Source of the DNA: Alloascoidea africana
Taxonomy: Eukaryota > Ascomycota > Alloascoideomycetes > Alloascoideales > Alloascoideaceae
DNA: 64,000 nt
Direction: 5' to 3'
NCBI GenBank assembly: GCA_030581615.1
Contig: JAKTTT010000017.1
Coordinates: forward strand, 248,001 to 312,000
Position 1 is the first letter of the stretch; each line of letters starts with the position of its first letter. Shown piece after piece: positions 11,815-21,733 of this stretch. The notes beneath the pieces were generated by a model. The model saw nothing but the letters and a program-made list of their open reading frames with translations, was not told where the DNA came from and made no database searches. The position numbers were made by a program, and so were the translations under genes.

Positions 11815-12435
11815 TTATCCCACAGAGGTGGTCCTTTGTCGTTTCCGCCTTGTGTGCCCCTCGTTTGATCCTGGCTTGGATATCTCGGCAGACTCGTGTT
11901 CGTGCTCATGCTCATACTCATGTTCATCTTCCTCTACTCCCAGGGCTTTTCTCACGTCCATTATATTGGACCTCCGGATTTGGGACCTATTGGGTTTCCC
12001 CGCCCTCCCATTTGAACCGCGGCGGTTTAAAGGAGGAAAGGCAAAAGGTCTTTGTCTAAGAAGAGTTATTCCGCTTGTGTAGATAGGTCTTGTGGAAGCA
12101 GCATTGGCAGCTACAGCACCAGTCTTATTATTATATTCCGCCTTTGGAGGAGCTTTGGCATGGACATTTGAGCAAGCTTTGGGCTTGGAATAGTAGAACA
12201 GGTCTCTGTTGGATTTGAGAGACTCTGGGAAGGGAATCAAGAACCGGGCAGCGTCTGCCAATTCACCGCTTTCCAGGTCTTGATAGGACCTTTTCGGCCT
12301 CCTGGCCAGCTCAGAGTGTGCTGCTGTGGGGTTAGAACGCGAGCAGTCTGTGCGCTTGGAGCCCAGGCCGTAGTCGTCGCTTATGAGCCACAGAACGGAC
12401 TCGATGTTGAAGGAGGAGCCCACGTCCGCGGTCAT
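11815..12435 (-). CDS. Hypothetical basic protein with His/Glu repeat
   Basis: I do not recognise this gene. The frame is open to 12621, but the upstream part runs through a GC-rich island and the Met at 12435 (MTADVGSSFNIESVLWLISD) is the more likely start, giving 206 residues. The N-terminal 20 residues form a possible amphipathic helix. The middle (RRPKRSYQDLESGELADAARF) is charged. The C-terminal half is Arg/Asn-rich (RRGSNGRAGKPNRSQIRRSN), followed by an EDEHEYEHEHEHE repeat and a KRQR nuclear-signal-like end. This composition suggests a nuclear protein, which is inference. If the upstream start at 12621 were used, residues 33-54 would add a C-x2-C-x13-H-x3-H pattern, close to but not a standard zinc finger. 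Confidence 0.5.
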   Translation of the reverse strand: MTADVGSSFNIESVLWLISDDYGLGSKRTDCSRSNPTAAHSELARRPKRSYQDLESGELADAARFLIPFPESLKSNRDLFYYSKPKACSNVHAKAPPKAEYNNKTGAVAANAASTRPIYTSGITLLRQRPFAFPPLNRRGSNGRAGKPNRSQIRRSNIMDVRKALGVEEDEHEYEHEHEHESAEISKPGSNEGHTRRKRQRTTSVG

Positions 12436-12800
12436 TGTGTCTGGCGAGTGCTTTGACAAGTGCTCTGGAGAGTGCCTGGAGAGAAGCGACGGGACAGAAC
12501 CAAATGTTGCTGTGCAAGTCGAGCACTTTATCCGGGGCCGATGCCCTGTGCCGCGCCCCACGGAGAAGCCGCTATCGCGTATCTCGCGTCCCGCCGCGTC
12601 CCGCCGCCCAATCGCCCGCACACACCCTCACACCCACACACCCCCCGGTCGGCTATCATCGCCGGGGCCTCTTTCGTGGAGCTCCCGAGGGCCAGCGGCT
12701 ACGGCCAGCGGCCAGCGGCTGCCAGCTGTTCCAGTGCCTCAGGGGAACAGTTCGCAACGGAATTTCAAATAAACACGTGGACCCGCCTATCGCAAGGCCC
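12430..12800. other. GC-rich island with short CCAGCGGC-type repeats
   Basis: Sharp rise in G+C and CpG against an AT-rich surround, with CCAGCGGC-type direct repeats near 12700-12725. It covers the 5' end and upstream region of the hypothetical gene on the minus strand, so it is probably its promoter region. Long frames inside it (both strands) show no domain. Confidence 0.5.
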
Positions 12801-12869
12801 AGCGCCAAAGATGGCCGCTCCTTGGTGCAAGATAACGTTTACCGGACCGTTATCGATACCCAGAGATAA

Positions 12870-14289
12870 CTAAACCGGGGGCAACCGGTTTTAGACTTTA
12901 TACTTTGTCTTTTTTTCGCCCAAAATTTTTCCGGCGAACAAAAGACTGTCACATGAATCAGATTAGGTTGCCAATGTCTCACTTTTCTCGAAAGACAATC
13001 TCTCGGTTTCAGGTGCCTCCACTTCTTTTACCCCCCGTTATCAAAATGGAAAAAAGGAAGAAAATTCTATAGTTTATATTCATTATGCGGTATACCGTTC
13101 GGAATCAAGCAGACTTTCTTGTTTGTTTCCACACAAACTCTACCTTTAGTTGGTTGAAGATTAGATAAGATCTCAGACCTAACCGTTGCCAATTCGAATG
13201 GCAATATTTCGTCATTTAACCTTATCCATCCATACTGGATCACTCTTCTCAAATGGAAACAAATTGGACAAGGAAGAGGCTATAGACGGCTAACAACGCA
13301 TAATCTAGATAAAGGGTCTAATATCTACGGGCTGATAATCTGGTAGATAAGGAACGAATCAACTACAAGGTGTTTTACTATCAATTTGTAGTTATTTGAA
13401 AGTAGATAGGTTTAAAGCGGATTGTTCGGGTGTAGTATATTCTATGTTTCGTATGTGTGATCTAGAAGAAACAAACTCATCTTTTTCTAAACATTACTAT
13501 CGTCAATTTCACAACAGTCAATGACATAACCAAATCCGCTTTCTATTAAAAAAATGGATTATGTACTGAGTGCACACAATGCCTGACACAAAAATCACCA
13601 TGGTGAAATAATTTTTAAGAAGTGATAAAGTTGGTCTAATGCTCACACCAAAAATTGAAATCATTCTTCATTCAGCGCATATTTGCATGGAAATATGACA
13701 TTTTGCTCTATTGTCTGGACACAATTTGATATGCGTTTCAAGAAAACCACATTATAAAGACTTTTAACTTGTATAAGAAGATAAACTTCTCTTTCTAATA
13801 GGCGCTTGTTTTAACCGGGGGACCGTTCTAGAGGTACTAAATGTACCAACAGTGCACCCAAATTCATCCTATCCAGGTGAAAAATTCAGCGGGAAATTTT
13901 CCTTGCTCTAGTGGCCAAATCGCTAAATATGCGATGAGATAATTTGAATTCTTGTATTCTAGCATGTGGGGGTGCATTCTACATGATATACACCAAGAAA
14001 TTAAAGGAACTGTCATTGCTGTTTACAATTGCGAATTTATCGTTGTATCTAAATGCTTTTGGGTGGAACATATAATGTTTATAAATATTCATGTATGAAA
14101 AAAGCCTTCAACACGTGTTAGGATCCAAGACCTATCTATTCTAGGTGAATAACTCCTCCAGGATCTTTACTAAATTGATAAGCTTACATGCATAATAATA
14201 GAAATCGAATGCAAACGCACTGATCATCTATAGCATATGTTAACGTAGTTCCCATGCGAGCGGACCACCTTTCACTACCTATCTTAATA
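12870..14289. other. AT-rich gene-free stretch
   Basis: No credible coding frame on either strand. It opens the accessory block that runs to about 38.9 kb. I see no clear repeat ends of an element here. Confidence 0.6.
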
Positions 14290-14299
14290 TAACAGACAA

Positions 14300-15263
14300 T
14301 TAAAACACAACCACAATGAAAATCTACTCGCTATTACCCTTATCTGAATCTCCAGACATTTCTACAACTTTTGTACAAGTCCGCAAATTATGACCAGCTT
14401 TCCCGCAAGTACTACATGCGCTGAACAGCCGCCGCAGCTTGCCTCGACCGACCACCAGATTGCCTTGTTTCATGAGCTACCTGCTTATCAACCTCGTTCT
14501 GAGCTATAAAGGCTTGACCTTCTCCCACCGAAAGGGCTCCTCCTTGCTGTAAGCGTGTCTTTTGGGGCCTCCGGGGCTTGCTAAGTCTCTCGTTAGCCTC
14601 GCAAAATGATTTGTTCTCAGCACGCAGGATGGCCACCTGGTGAATAAAAAACCGAATTCCTTTTGCAATATTCTCAACAGCTTCATAAATTGATGTTGGA
14701 GAGCTGCTCTGGTGTCGGGAAATTCGATATTTTATATAGGCAGACTGTGAAGCGGCTTGTGGAAGAGTCTGTGGTGTCGAAGAGGCCCAAGTTGTAGAAA
14801 TCCGCATCAGCAACACCATATTTGGCTTTCATATTTGTCACAGGCTGAAGCCACGCGTTTATCGCGTCTGGATCTTTGCACTGGGCCCTCTGGTAGTCGT
14901 ATGAGCGATTAAAGAGTGTCTTGAGCTCTAGTTGTCGCTTGACGAAGTGTGCTTCCCGACGAGTCAGCCCTCACGCTCTGCGAGCAGAAGATTGGCCATA
15001 TCTTCAACACTAGGTAGGCGGGGAGAAAATCATCGGATATCAGGGTCAAGAATGAATTTTACTAGAGTCTTCTCTTCTAGCAGACTTAATCTCCTTGAAT
15101 TGGCAGGAATATCAGCGCGAGCGCGAGTTCCATTCATCCTAGTGTATACTGTTGAGTAGGGAACATAGTAGATCTGGGGAGCTTTCCGGATGCTGAGTTT
15201 TGGGTCTTTTTTGATAGCCTGGATGACAAGGAGGAGAATGTCTTCTTTAGAATTTGAAGACAT
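14300..15263 (-). mobile_element. Decayed Fot/pogo-type DNA transposon (transposase relic)
   Basis: Read on the minus strand this is a broken and internally shortened fungal pogo-superfamily transposase. The 5' part (15263-15030) is a psq-type helix-turn-helix: IQAIKKDPKLSIRKAPQIY, then VPYSTVYTRMNGTRARADIP. It continues as FSPRLPSVEDMANLLLAERE after a stop at about 15025, and then as pieces recalling DYQRAQCKDPDAINAW and MKAKYGVADADFYN in a shifted frame. The DDE catalytic core is missing (deleted at about 14785). The 3' part (14819-14412) is the family's C-terminal tail (SPTSIYEAVENIAKG, PQKTRLQQGGALSVGEGQA, ETRQSGGRSRQ) and then, in another frame, a zinc knuckle CSTCGKAGHNLRTC near 14395-14360. 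At least three frame breaks plus the deletion show it is dead. I could not identify terminal inverted repeats. Confidence 0.85.
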
Positions 15264-15345
15264 GTTATGTGGCAGAAGGAATTAATAGTTAAATAAGGAG
15301 TTTGGTAGAATTGTGAAGGTTGCGCCGCTCGCATGTGAACTACGT

Positions 15346-15354
15346 TATAAAAGG
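15346..15354 (+). promoter_or_regulatory. TATA box of truncated secreted-family copy
   Basis: TATAAAAGG lies 112 bases before the ATG at 15458. The same box precedes the whole copy (19027), inside a conserved stretch of about 110-125 bases. Confidence 0.5.
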
Positions 15355-15457
15355 AACCATTATTACCCCGGGAAAAAAAAGCATTATGTTTTTCACTCTA
15401 TTTTTTCTATACTTTTCTACTTGTTTTTCAATACTTGTTGCATTTTACAACCACGAG

Positions 15458-15861
15458 ATGAGTCTTCGAATCTTTCTCCCGATAGCGCTTGCCATTTTTT
15501 CGGCCGTCAAGAGAGTCGAGATCCCTGGACTTTACTGCAAGGTCTTCTCGGAAGATGCTCTTTGTCAGATTGAAGAGCCTTTTTTTGACCAGGCATGTGC
15601 CCCTATCGGTGACTCGGACCTGCCCTTTTCCGGCTTCAAGGTGGAATACCAAACCACCACGAAGGTTCGGGCTCCTCTGGGAAGCTTGGAGGAGGGCGTG
15701 GTTCTCACACAATGCGAGGCAGGGCGGGTGGTTTCCGAGATGTCTTTCGGAAATATCACTCTGGAGGACATGTGGGCAACGCCCATCTGCGATACGGCGC
15801 AGGACCCTCCAGTGTGTTACTCACTGGCCCGAGATAAGGGCCAGATTCTACCAGTAGCACC
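15458..15861 (+). pseudogene. Truncated copy of the secreted/membrane protein family
   Basis: From its ATG this copy follows the whole gene at 19150 with only about ten base differences over roughly 400 bases. That covers the signal-peptide region and the Cys-rich N-terminal domain, to the codon pair for the VAP after the DKGQIL motif. At about 15861 similarity stops and an inverted piece of another family member begins, so about two thirds of the protein is missing. The frame is open upstream to 15320, which would add a second hydrophobic segment, but the matching region of the whole copy contains a stop, so ATG 15458 is the ancestral start. The open frame continues to 15919 and could still make a short secreted product. 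Function unknown. Confidence 0.75.
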
Positions 15862-16063
15862 ATTGGTGGGTCTTGGCTGTCATCGAAGACTGGAGGGCCA
15901 CACATGTCTTCCAGCGTAATATTCCCGAAAGACATGTAGGAAAACCACCCGCCCTGCCTCGTCCTGCCTCGCCCTGTGTGAGAACGACACTCTCGTCAGA
16001 AAGCTGTCCGGGAGCGAAGAAAACCGACCAAAGGATGAGATTAGCGCCAGAAAAAAAATTCAA
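15862..16063 (-). pseudogene. Inverted fragment of a third, diverged family member
   Basis: On the minus strand this piece reads APGQLSDESVVLTQGEAG and then, in a shifted frame, MSFGNITLEDM and SQDPPM. These match APLGSLEEGVVLTQCEAG, MSFGNITLEDM and AQDPPV of the whole copy at 19150. It is clearly more diverged than the 15458 and 19150 copies are from each other, so it is not a simple inversion of either. It meets the truncated copy tail to tail at about 15861. Confidence 0.7.
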
Positions 16064-16989
16064 TTGGGTGGCGTTGAAGTTACAAAGATCTTGTGATGAG
16101 CTGAACGTCTTTTATATGCTTTCTCTGGAGCTATGCAGGGTAACGCCAATCCATGACTTTCCCGCTTCTCTTAGAAAACACGAAAGTTAGCTCTCATACC
16201 TCTACTATGAGAACCACTCACTATAGAAGAGGGAACTGAGCCGTATTAATTGGCTAATTGACTTGTTGTGTTTTTATAGTAACTGGTTCCTATCGTCTCT
16301 TGATACTTGAAGGTTTTGGAAACTACAACTCTATCGACTTTATAAACGATGTGAGTTAAACAAGATGGTTGGGCTTTAGATGCAGCCTCATTCGTCTCAT
16401 CTACGATTCCCATCTAAGGTTTTCATCACAAGCAGAAGGACCGCCCACAGACTTTATGAACCTACTGTTTGAACATTTGCAACTTGAAAAAAATCTTGAT
16501 TCTTTATGCAAATGATTTATTGTTCCTCTATATAGAGAATTCTTAATTCTAAACATGCTCTCTCAAACTGCGCACAAACTTCCTTGAAGACTGACAAGAT
16601 TAATTTCTTGTCCCCACAATTAGTAACACATGAACAAGGACTCTTGATCAAGAGGAATTTACTCAGGACTTGTTAGAAGCTTCTTCTAGGTCTAGGTCAA
16701 ATTTTGATAAAGATATGAAGACACCGATTCCATACTAATTCAGCCACAACAAAATAGATAATAAAAACAGCATCATGTACATGTCATCCTATGACAGCTC
16801 AGATTCTTGGCACACAATAGTAGATCTGATATTTTATATGAGATTAATGCTCGCTGTAGTATTTGACAAGCCTCCGCATTGTCACGTTTCCTGTGACGTC
16901 TTCTTTCCATTCCGCCTCTTAATATAGATCGACTCAAAGAGTAGTTTGGGTCTCATTAGATATTCTAAAGAGGAATGACTATTTTGAAC
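16064..16989. other. Gene-free AT-rich spacer
   Basis: No frame, repeat or motif that I can support. It separates the secreted-family fragments from the Tc1-type relic. Confidence 0.55.
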
Positions 16990-18116
16990 TCTTCTGCTTT
17001 GTACGGCATTTTATGCGGCTGAGATACTATAAAACGGCAGATGGCAAGGTGGAACTGCAATTTGCGAAGAGCCCTTTTTCATCTCAGAACTTAGACAACG
17101 CTAAACAAAAGCAAATGTTTTTGCCAAAATGATGAACAAACACGTCTCTATCGAATGGATCATAAGAAAATCGAAGCGCCTTAGTGTTAAGGATAGTACA
17201 AAGCTATAAAGACCAAAGTAGAAACAGGCCAATTGTAGAGCCATGTTAACCGTTGCACAATCTTACAAAAGCTTGGGCTTTGGCTATTACTCTTCGGCAG
17301 GGGAGTCAAGTCCTGTAATAACTAATATGCTAGTCTAATAACACAGAATGTCATCCCTGTATAGCTTGCTCTTCCAAGAATGGCTCATGATCTCAATATA
17401 TATAATACACAGTGAACAGCTGAAATCTCAGGATGGCGAGTACAAAAGTCAAGTCATTCAAATGTCATACGCAGCGGGAAGTGTCGGCCTTAGCTGAGCG
17501 AAGAAGGCCCGCTTGGCAATAGCATATATAAAGACCTCCATATCCCCTTACTTAGAGAAGTAGTTCAATAAGGATTACTATACTTTGATTGTGATATTAG
17601 CTCCCGGCCAATATCATTACACAAGGGTAAAGCGTGATTTTCAAATGGTACATAAGCCTATAGCAGTCTACAACAACACCCGAAGAAAAAATAGATTGAA
17701 ATTGGGGAAATATGGCTGCTTTTATGTGATGATATGGGTCTATATGCTCTGGGACATAGTGTGTACCATACAATTAAACACCAGATAACCGACAATAGTT
17801 AGACATGGCCGTTTCTGTAGAATCATTTGTGAAGAAAAAAAAACAAGCGGAAAAAGTAGAGTGCTGGTAAGACATCGATTTAAAGCACAATACTTAATGG
17901 GTTTTCAAGCCGCTCTATCGGTCTCTAAAACCAATTGAGTATCTTTGGCTACATTTGAAAAAGAGAGCCGGAGCATGTTCAAAGCCGACGGCTTATATTC
18001 CCAAACTTGAAAGTAGAATTGAAGAAATATGGACAAAACCATTCGAGTTGGTATTTCTCAAAACCTGTATTATTAAAGAATTGAAGCTGTTTCACAAGTC
18101 AAGAGAACTATAACAT
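16990..18116 (+). mobile_element. Decayed Tc1/mariner-type transposase relic
   Basis: The clearest part is 17930-18112, which reads SLKPIEYLWLHLKKRAGACS, then RIEEIWTK and CIIKELKLFHKSREL to a stop. This is the DDE/D C-terminal motif (DLNPIEYLW ... HLKRR ... RIEEIW) of Tc1-type transposases. Upstream, 17585-17788 has KLGKYGCFYVMIWVYMLWDI, comparable with the VKHGGGSVMVWGC strand of the family. Near 17080, KSPFSSQNLDNAKQK recalls the KPFLSQKH segment after the helix-turn-helix. The pieces lie in different frames with many breaks, and the catalytic DLNP Asp is replaced (reads SLKP), so it is inactive. Ends are approximate; I saw no terminal repeats. Confidence 0.65.
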
Positions 18117-19026
18117 ATCTTGAAAATGATAATACATAGCTTTTCAAATTGGGTACTTTAACCCGCAACATCTTTTTCAATGCTCAAAAATTATCCTCGA
18201 AGTCCGTACAGAAAACTTGGAGCTTAAAAATTCTAGGAACGTTAGAAACTGAACTCAACACACTTTTACCCACTACACTGCGAAACTATTGTTCAGACCG
18301 CTTACAAGCGGAGACAAAACTTTAGTGATGGTCCGGTATCCCATAATTTGAACCTGATGAATGAAATGTCCTTGTACGCCGGTGGACGTAGAAAAAAAGG
18401 TCGAAGGTTAATTTTCGAAGTGACCAAACAAAGATGGGGACAATAACAGGAGCCTGTGCTCTGAGAGTAATTAAACCATTACTAATACTTCATAACTGTT
18501 ATTATAGAAATCTTATATTTATTGCCTTTTTTGTATTTTGCAGAATGATGACACTTTGTATAATTGAAATTCTTAAGACGAATACCATTGTTCTCTGTAT
18601 TCCTGTCAACATGATAGAAGACACGAAAATAAGGTTTTTTATGACAGGTGAACAACAAAGGGACTCCGAGAAGCCCGTTGAACGATAAAATAATGAACAT
18701 TACAATAAAGTTCCATCTATTACTTGATGTCCAGAATACTTTTGGAAACTTATCAGGGTTTTTTGTTCTCTTAAAGAATGATTGCTTCCGTCATCACGAT
18801 ACAACTCTAATATTAGGAGAAAACCTTAATACTTCATTCAAAAAGTGACAGTGAAAGAAATATCACAAATTATGCTTAAAACCAAGAAATCTACGGAGTT
18901 TATTGAGCTGAAGTGATTTATTTACAATGAAATATCTATTCTTTGCCTTTCCAGAAACCCAAATTCAAAACTTTCAACATTTTTTTTTCATAAAGGCAAG
19001 CAAAAACATTTGTTGAAGATTGTGAA
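18117..19026. other. Gene-free AT-rich spacer
   Basis: Only short unsupported frames (for example 18434-18688). A basic piece near 18380-18420 (GGRRKKGRRLIF) has no partner that I recognise. Confidence 0.5.
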
Positions 19027-19035
19027 TATAAAAGG
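19027..19035 (+). promoter_or_regulatory. TATA box of the secreted-family gene
   Basis: TATAAAAGG lies 123 bases before the ATG at 19150 and is shared with the truncated copy (15346). The segment between box and ATG is conserved between copies but with several indels, less well than the coding part. Confidence 0.55.
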
Positions 19036-19149
19036 AGCCATTACTACCCCAGGAAAAGAAGAAGAACAAAAATCTTTATCTTTTTCACACTAGTTTTTCT
19101 CTACTTTTCTACTTGTGTTTCAATACTTGTTACATTTTACAACCACGAG

Positions 19150-20316
19150 ATGAGTCTTCGAATCTTTCTCCCGATAGCGCTTGCCATTTTTTCGGCAGTC
19201 AAGAGAGTCGAGGTCCCTGGGTTATACTGCAAGGTCTTCTCGGAAGATGCTCTTTGTCAGATTGAAGAGCCTCTTTTTGACCAGGCATGTGCCCCTATCG
19301 GTGACTCGGACCTGCCCTTTTCCGGCTTCAAGGTGGAATACCAAACCACCACGAAGGTTCGGGCTCCTCTGGGAAGCTTGGAGGAGGGCGTGGTTCTCAC
19401 ACAATGCGAGGCAGGGCGGGTGGTTTCCGAGATGTCTTTCGGAAATATCACTCTGGAGGACATGTGGGCAACGCCCATCTGCGATACGGCGCAGGACCCT
19501 CCAGTGTGCTATTCCCTGGCCCGAGATAAGGGCCAGATTCTACGAGTAGCACCTTTTTTCAAAAAAGAGGTACAACTAGGGGGAATCTTTGAGTGCAAGG
19601 CTGATGCCTCCAAAAACATGGAGGCCAACCAGTGCTCGAGGGACACCTCAATCCCTCTTGTCCCGCTTTATCCAGCTTCCCCTTCAGATCGACGGATGGA
19701 ACTGAAGTTTTTAGTTGATACAGTGGTAGTTGAGCATATTCCGCTCTACTACTCTCATGACCTCATCTTTGATGAGGTCCCGGTTTCTCTTAAGCCAGAG
19801 TGGAGCGATGGGCTCGTGTCGGACGAGTCTTACACGTACAAGTCCGTTTCCGCTTACACACTCAAAGAGAAAAACCGGGCACTCTCCAAGCTCGACGAAC
19901 GTTTGACAGCCTCTGCCGTCAAAGCCGTCCAAAGGATTATTTCGAGTTTGCCGGCTGCTCTTCAACGGTCCGGACAGGCAGGAACGCTCGCTTGGCAGAC
20001 TATTGTAAGACTTACGAATATGCTGGTAAGACTGCTGATCCGATGGTTGATACCACTACCGGTACCGCTACCGATACCAGAACTTCCACTTCCATTGCCG
20101 ATTCCTCCGACCTGGCCACAGTATCTTTTGGGAATGGCCGAGTATAACGAAACGTGTCCAAGCATCTTGGAAGAGAAAGATATCTACGAGCGTCTCACTG
20201 TGAGTTTGGAGATGGACCCAGAAGACTTTGATGAGATTGTGGAGCTGTTTGAGGAGCGGGATAAAGCCATTATTGCTAGTATTGTGAAGGAGCAAGACCA
20301 AATCGCATTGTTCTAG
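19150..20316 (+). CDS. Secreted or membrane protein of unknown family (whole copy)
   Basis: I do not recognise this 388-residue protein. Residues 1-17 are a signal-peptide-like hydrophobic start (MSLRIFLPIALAIFSAV) followed at once by KR, a possible Kex2 site. The next 150 residues hold eight Cys (for example GLYCKVF, DALCQIE, QACAPIG, TQCEAGR, TPICDTA, PPVCYSL), as in a disulfide-bonded exported domain. N-glycosylation sequons occur at NIT (about 97) and NET (about 338). A strongly hydrophobic, unusual segment at about 280-325 runs from LTNMLVRLLIRWL into an alternating Leu/Pro stretch (LPVPLPIPELPLPLPIPP). The acidic C-terminus lacks an ER-retention signal. The frame is intact, with a TATA box upstream and a truncated copy 3.7 kb to the left. 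Whether it is a host surface protein or came from an element cannot be told from sequence alone. Confidence 0.7.
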   Translation: MSLRIFLPIALAIFSAVKRVEVPGLYCKVFSEDALCQIEEPLFDQACAPIGDSDLPFSGFKVEYQTTTKVRAPLGSLEEGVVLTQCEAGRVVSEMSFGNITLEDMWATPICDTAQDPPVCYSLARDKGQILRVAPFFKKEVQLGGIFECKADASKNMEANQCSRDTSIPLVPLYPASPSDRRMELKFLVDTVVVEHIPLYYSHDLIFDEVPVSLKPEWSDGLVSDESYTYKSVSAYTLKEKNRALSKLDERLTASAVKAVQRIISSLPAALQRSGQAGTLAWQTIVRLTNMLVRLLIRWLIPLPVPLPIPELPLPLPIPPTWPQYLLGMAEYNETCPSILEEKDIYERLTVSLEMDPEDFDEIVELFEERDKAIIASIVKEQDQIALF

Positions 20317-21292
20317 TTATTTCATTTTGTTTTAGAAATTGTGTTTTAGAAATTTGTTTTGTATAAAAAGAAATGGCATTTCATAGTGAATTTTGAATAT
20401 TTATTGGTAAACCAATGGCCCATACGTAAAAAGTACACACAAAAAGTCCGAGAAGAAATCATAACTTGGAGCCGCCCATGTTCGATAAGACACAAAAATA
20501 GAGAGCCAGTGGAAAACATGCCTTCAGGAGCAGCTACAAGGAATGCATCAATTCAGTACGTATAACGTGAACTTTGGTTGTTTAGAGACTTCAAAATCAG
20601 AACATCCTCTGATATGGTACAACAGAAGAACACACAAACTTGATTTTACATGTTATGTTGAGAGAGAGCCAACAAATAAAGAAGCTTAATAGAGAAAAAC
20701 TGATGCGAAATTATATGAGGGCGAAAAGTGGTTACGTTATAATGCATAGTTTTGGTACATCTTGGGAAAGCGATAACAAACAATATTTGTATTGCTTTTT
20801 TAACAAATATGTTTGGAGGTGCGACTGCTGCAAAAGAAAAAGAACTAGACATTTGACAAGTTTCTGATCAATGTAGCGTCTCAGCTCAGTACGTTCATCT
20901 CTGCGATGGTTTCTCCACAACATGGAGGGGAAACTGACCAACAGGGAAACCAAAAGCTACGAACTGCGTTCTGAAGGTTCTAGGCTATTGACGAGGGAAA
21001 ACGAGCAAAAGGCATTTAAAACAGTGATCGGAAGATGATGAAAACTAACTATGACTAACTTTCAGACTTCGGGAACAAACTCTGTCAGCTAACCAGGCAT
21101 CAAAACCGCCAAAGTCGCACAACACACTTACCTCCAAACCTAAGAGGTCAGCAGCACATGCTGACAGATCCTTTTGCAACGCTTTCATCATTGTGGTTTC
21201 GATCGTAAATGAGATGTCAACTGGTTTCTACCCCATTTTTCTAGAGACACTGTACTTCCTGTTGTTGCTTTCTTCTCTTCATCTTTTGATCA
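20317..21292. other. Gene-free spacer
   Basis: Only short, domain-free frames on both strands (for example 20640-20867). Nothing supported. Confidence 0.5.
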
Positions 21293-21418
21293 GAGAATCA
21301 TCGCTAACAGGAACATCAAAAGTACTTATGACTTCTATATGGTGTCATAGCTTTTCATAGTTCATTTTAATGAACGATCTTTTGATTGATTGGAGAATCA
21401 TCGCTAACAGGAACATCA
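21293..21418. repeat. Two exact direct repeats of 26 bases, 100 bases apart
   Basis: A 26-base word (starting GAGAATCATCGC, ending GGAACATCA) occurs at 21293-21318 and again at 21393-21418. Both copies are preceded a few bases earlier by ATCTTTTGAT, so the original duplicated unit was about 100 bases long, with the middle now diverged. Confidence 0.85.
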
Positions 21419-21596
21419 CAGTGATCTGGGTTTACAGAGTCACGGAATAAAGAGACTGACGACATTGTCATCATCCTTAATAGTGTCGATATAAACCATA
21501 GATGTGACTACACGTAAGCAATTCCAGTGCCTAATGGAAGTATGAACGGAAATGGGAATAGTAATCGAAATGCGGCTTAAAACTGAAGTGGTGAAG

Positions 21597-21733
21597 GCTG
21601 TTATCAAAATAATCATATGCTTGAAAAAAATACAACAGTGGACACGGATCTTTATTGGCCTGCCATCTCCATGTCAGCAAATATCCGTCCCACTGTTGTA
21701 TTCCATTCAAGCCTATTACTATTTGATAACAGC
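21597..21733. mobile_element. MITE-like imperfect palindrome
   Basis: The 137-base segment begins GCTGTTATCAAA and ends TTTGATAACAGC. The left arm (about 53 bases) pairs with the right arm with few mismatches, including ACAACAGTGG against CCACTGTTGT. Both strands therefore encode a related frame here. This is the shape of a small non-autonomous DNA transposon with long inverted ends; no partner element or target duplication is recognised. Confidence 0.6.

Noticed and set aside
12520-12621. Upstream extension of the hypothetical gene with a C-x2-C-x13-H-x3-H pattern
   Set aside because: Spacing is not that of a standard finger, and the region is GC-rich promoter-like DNA; the later Met is more likely.
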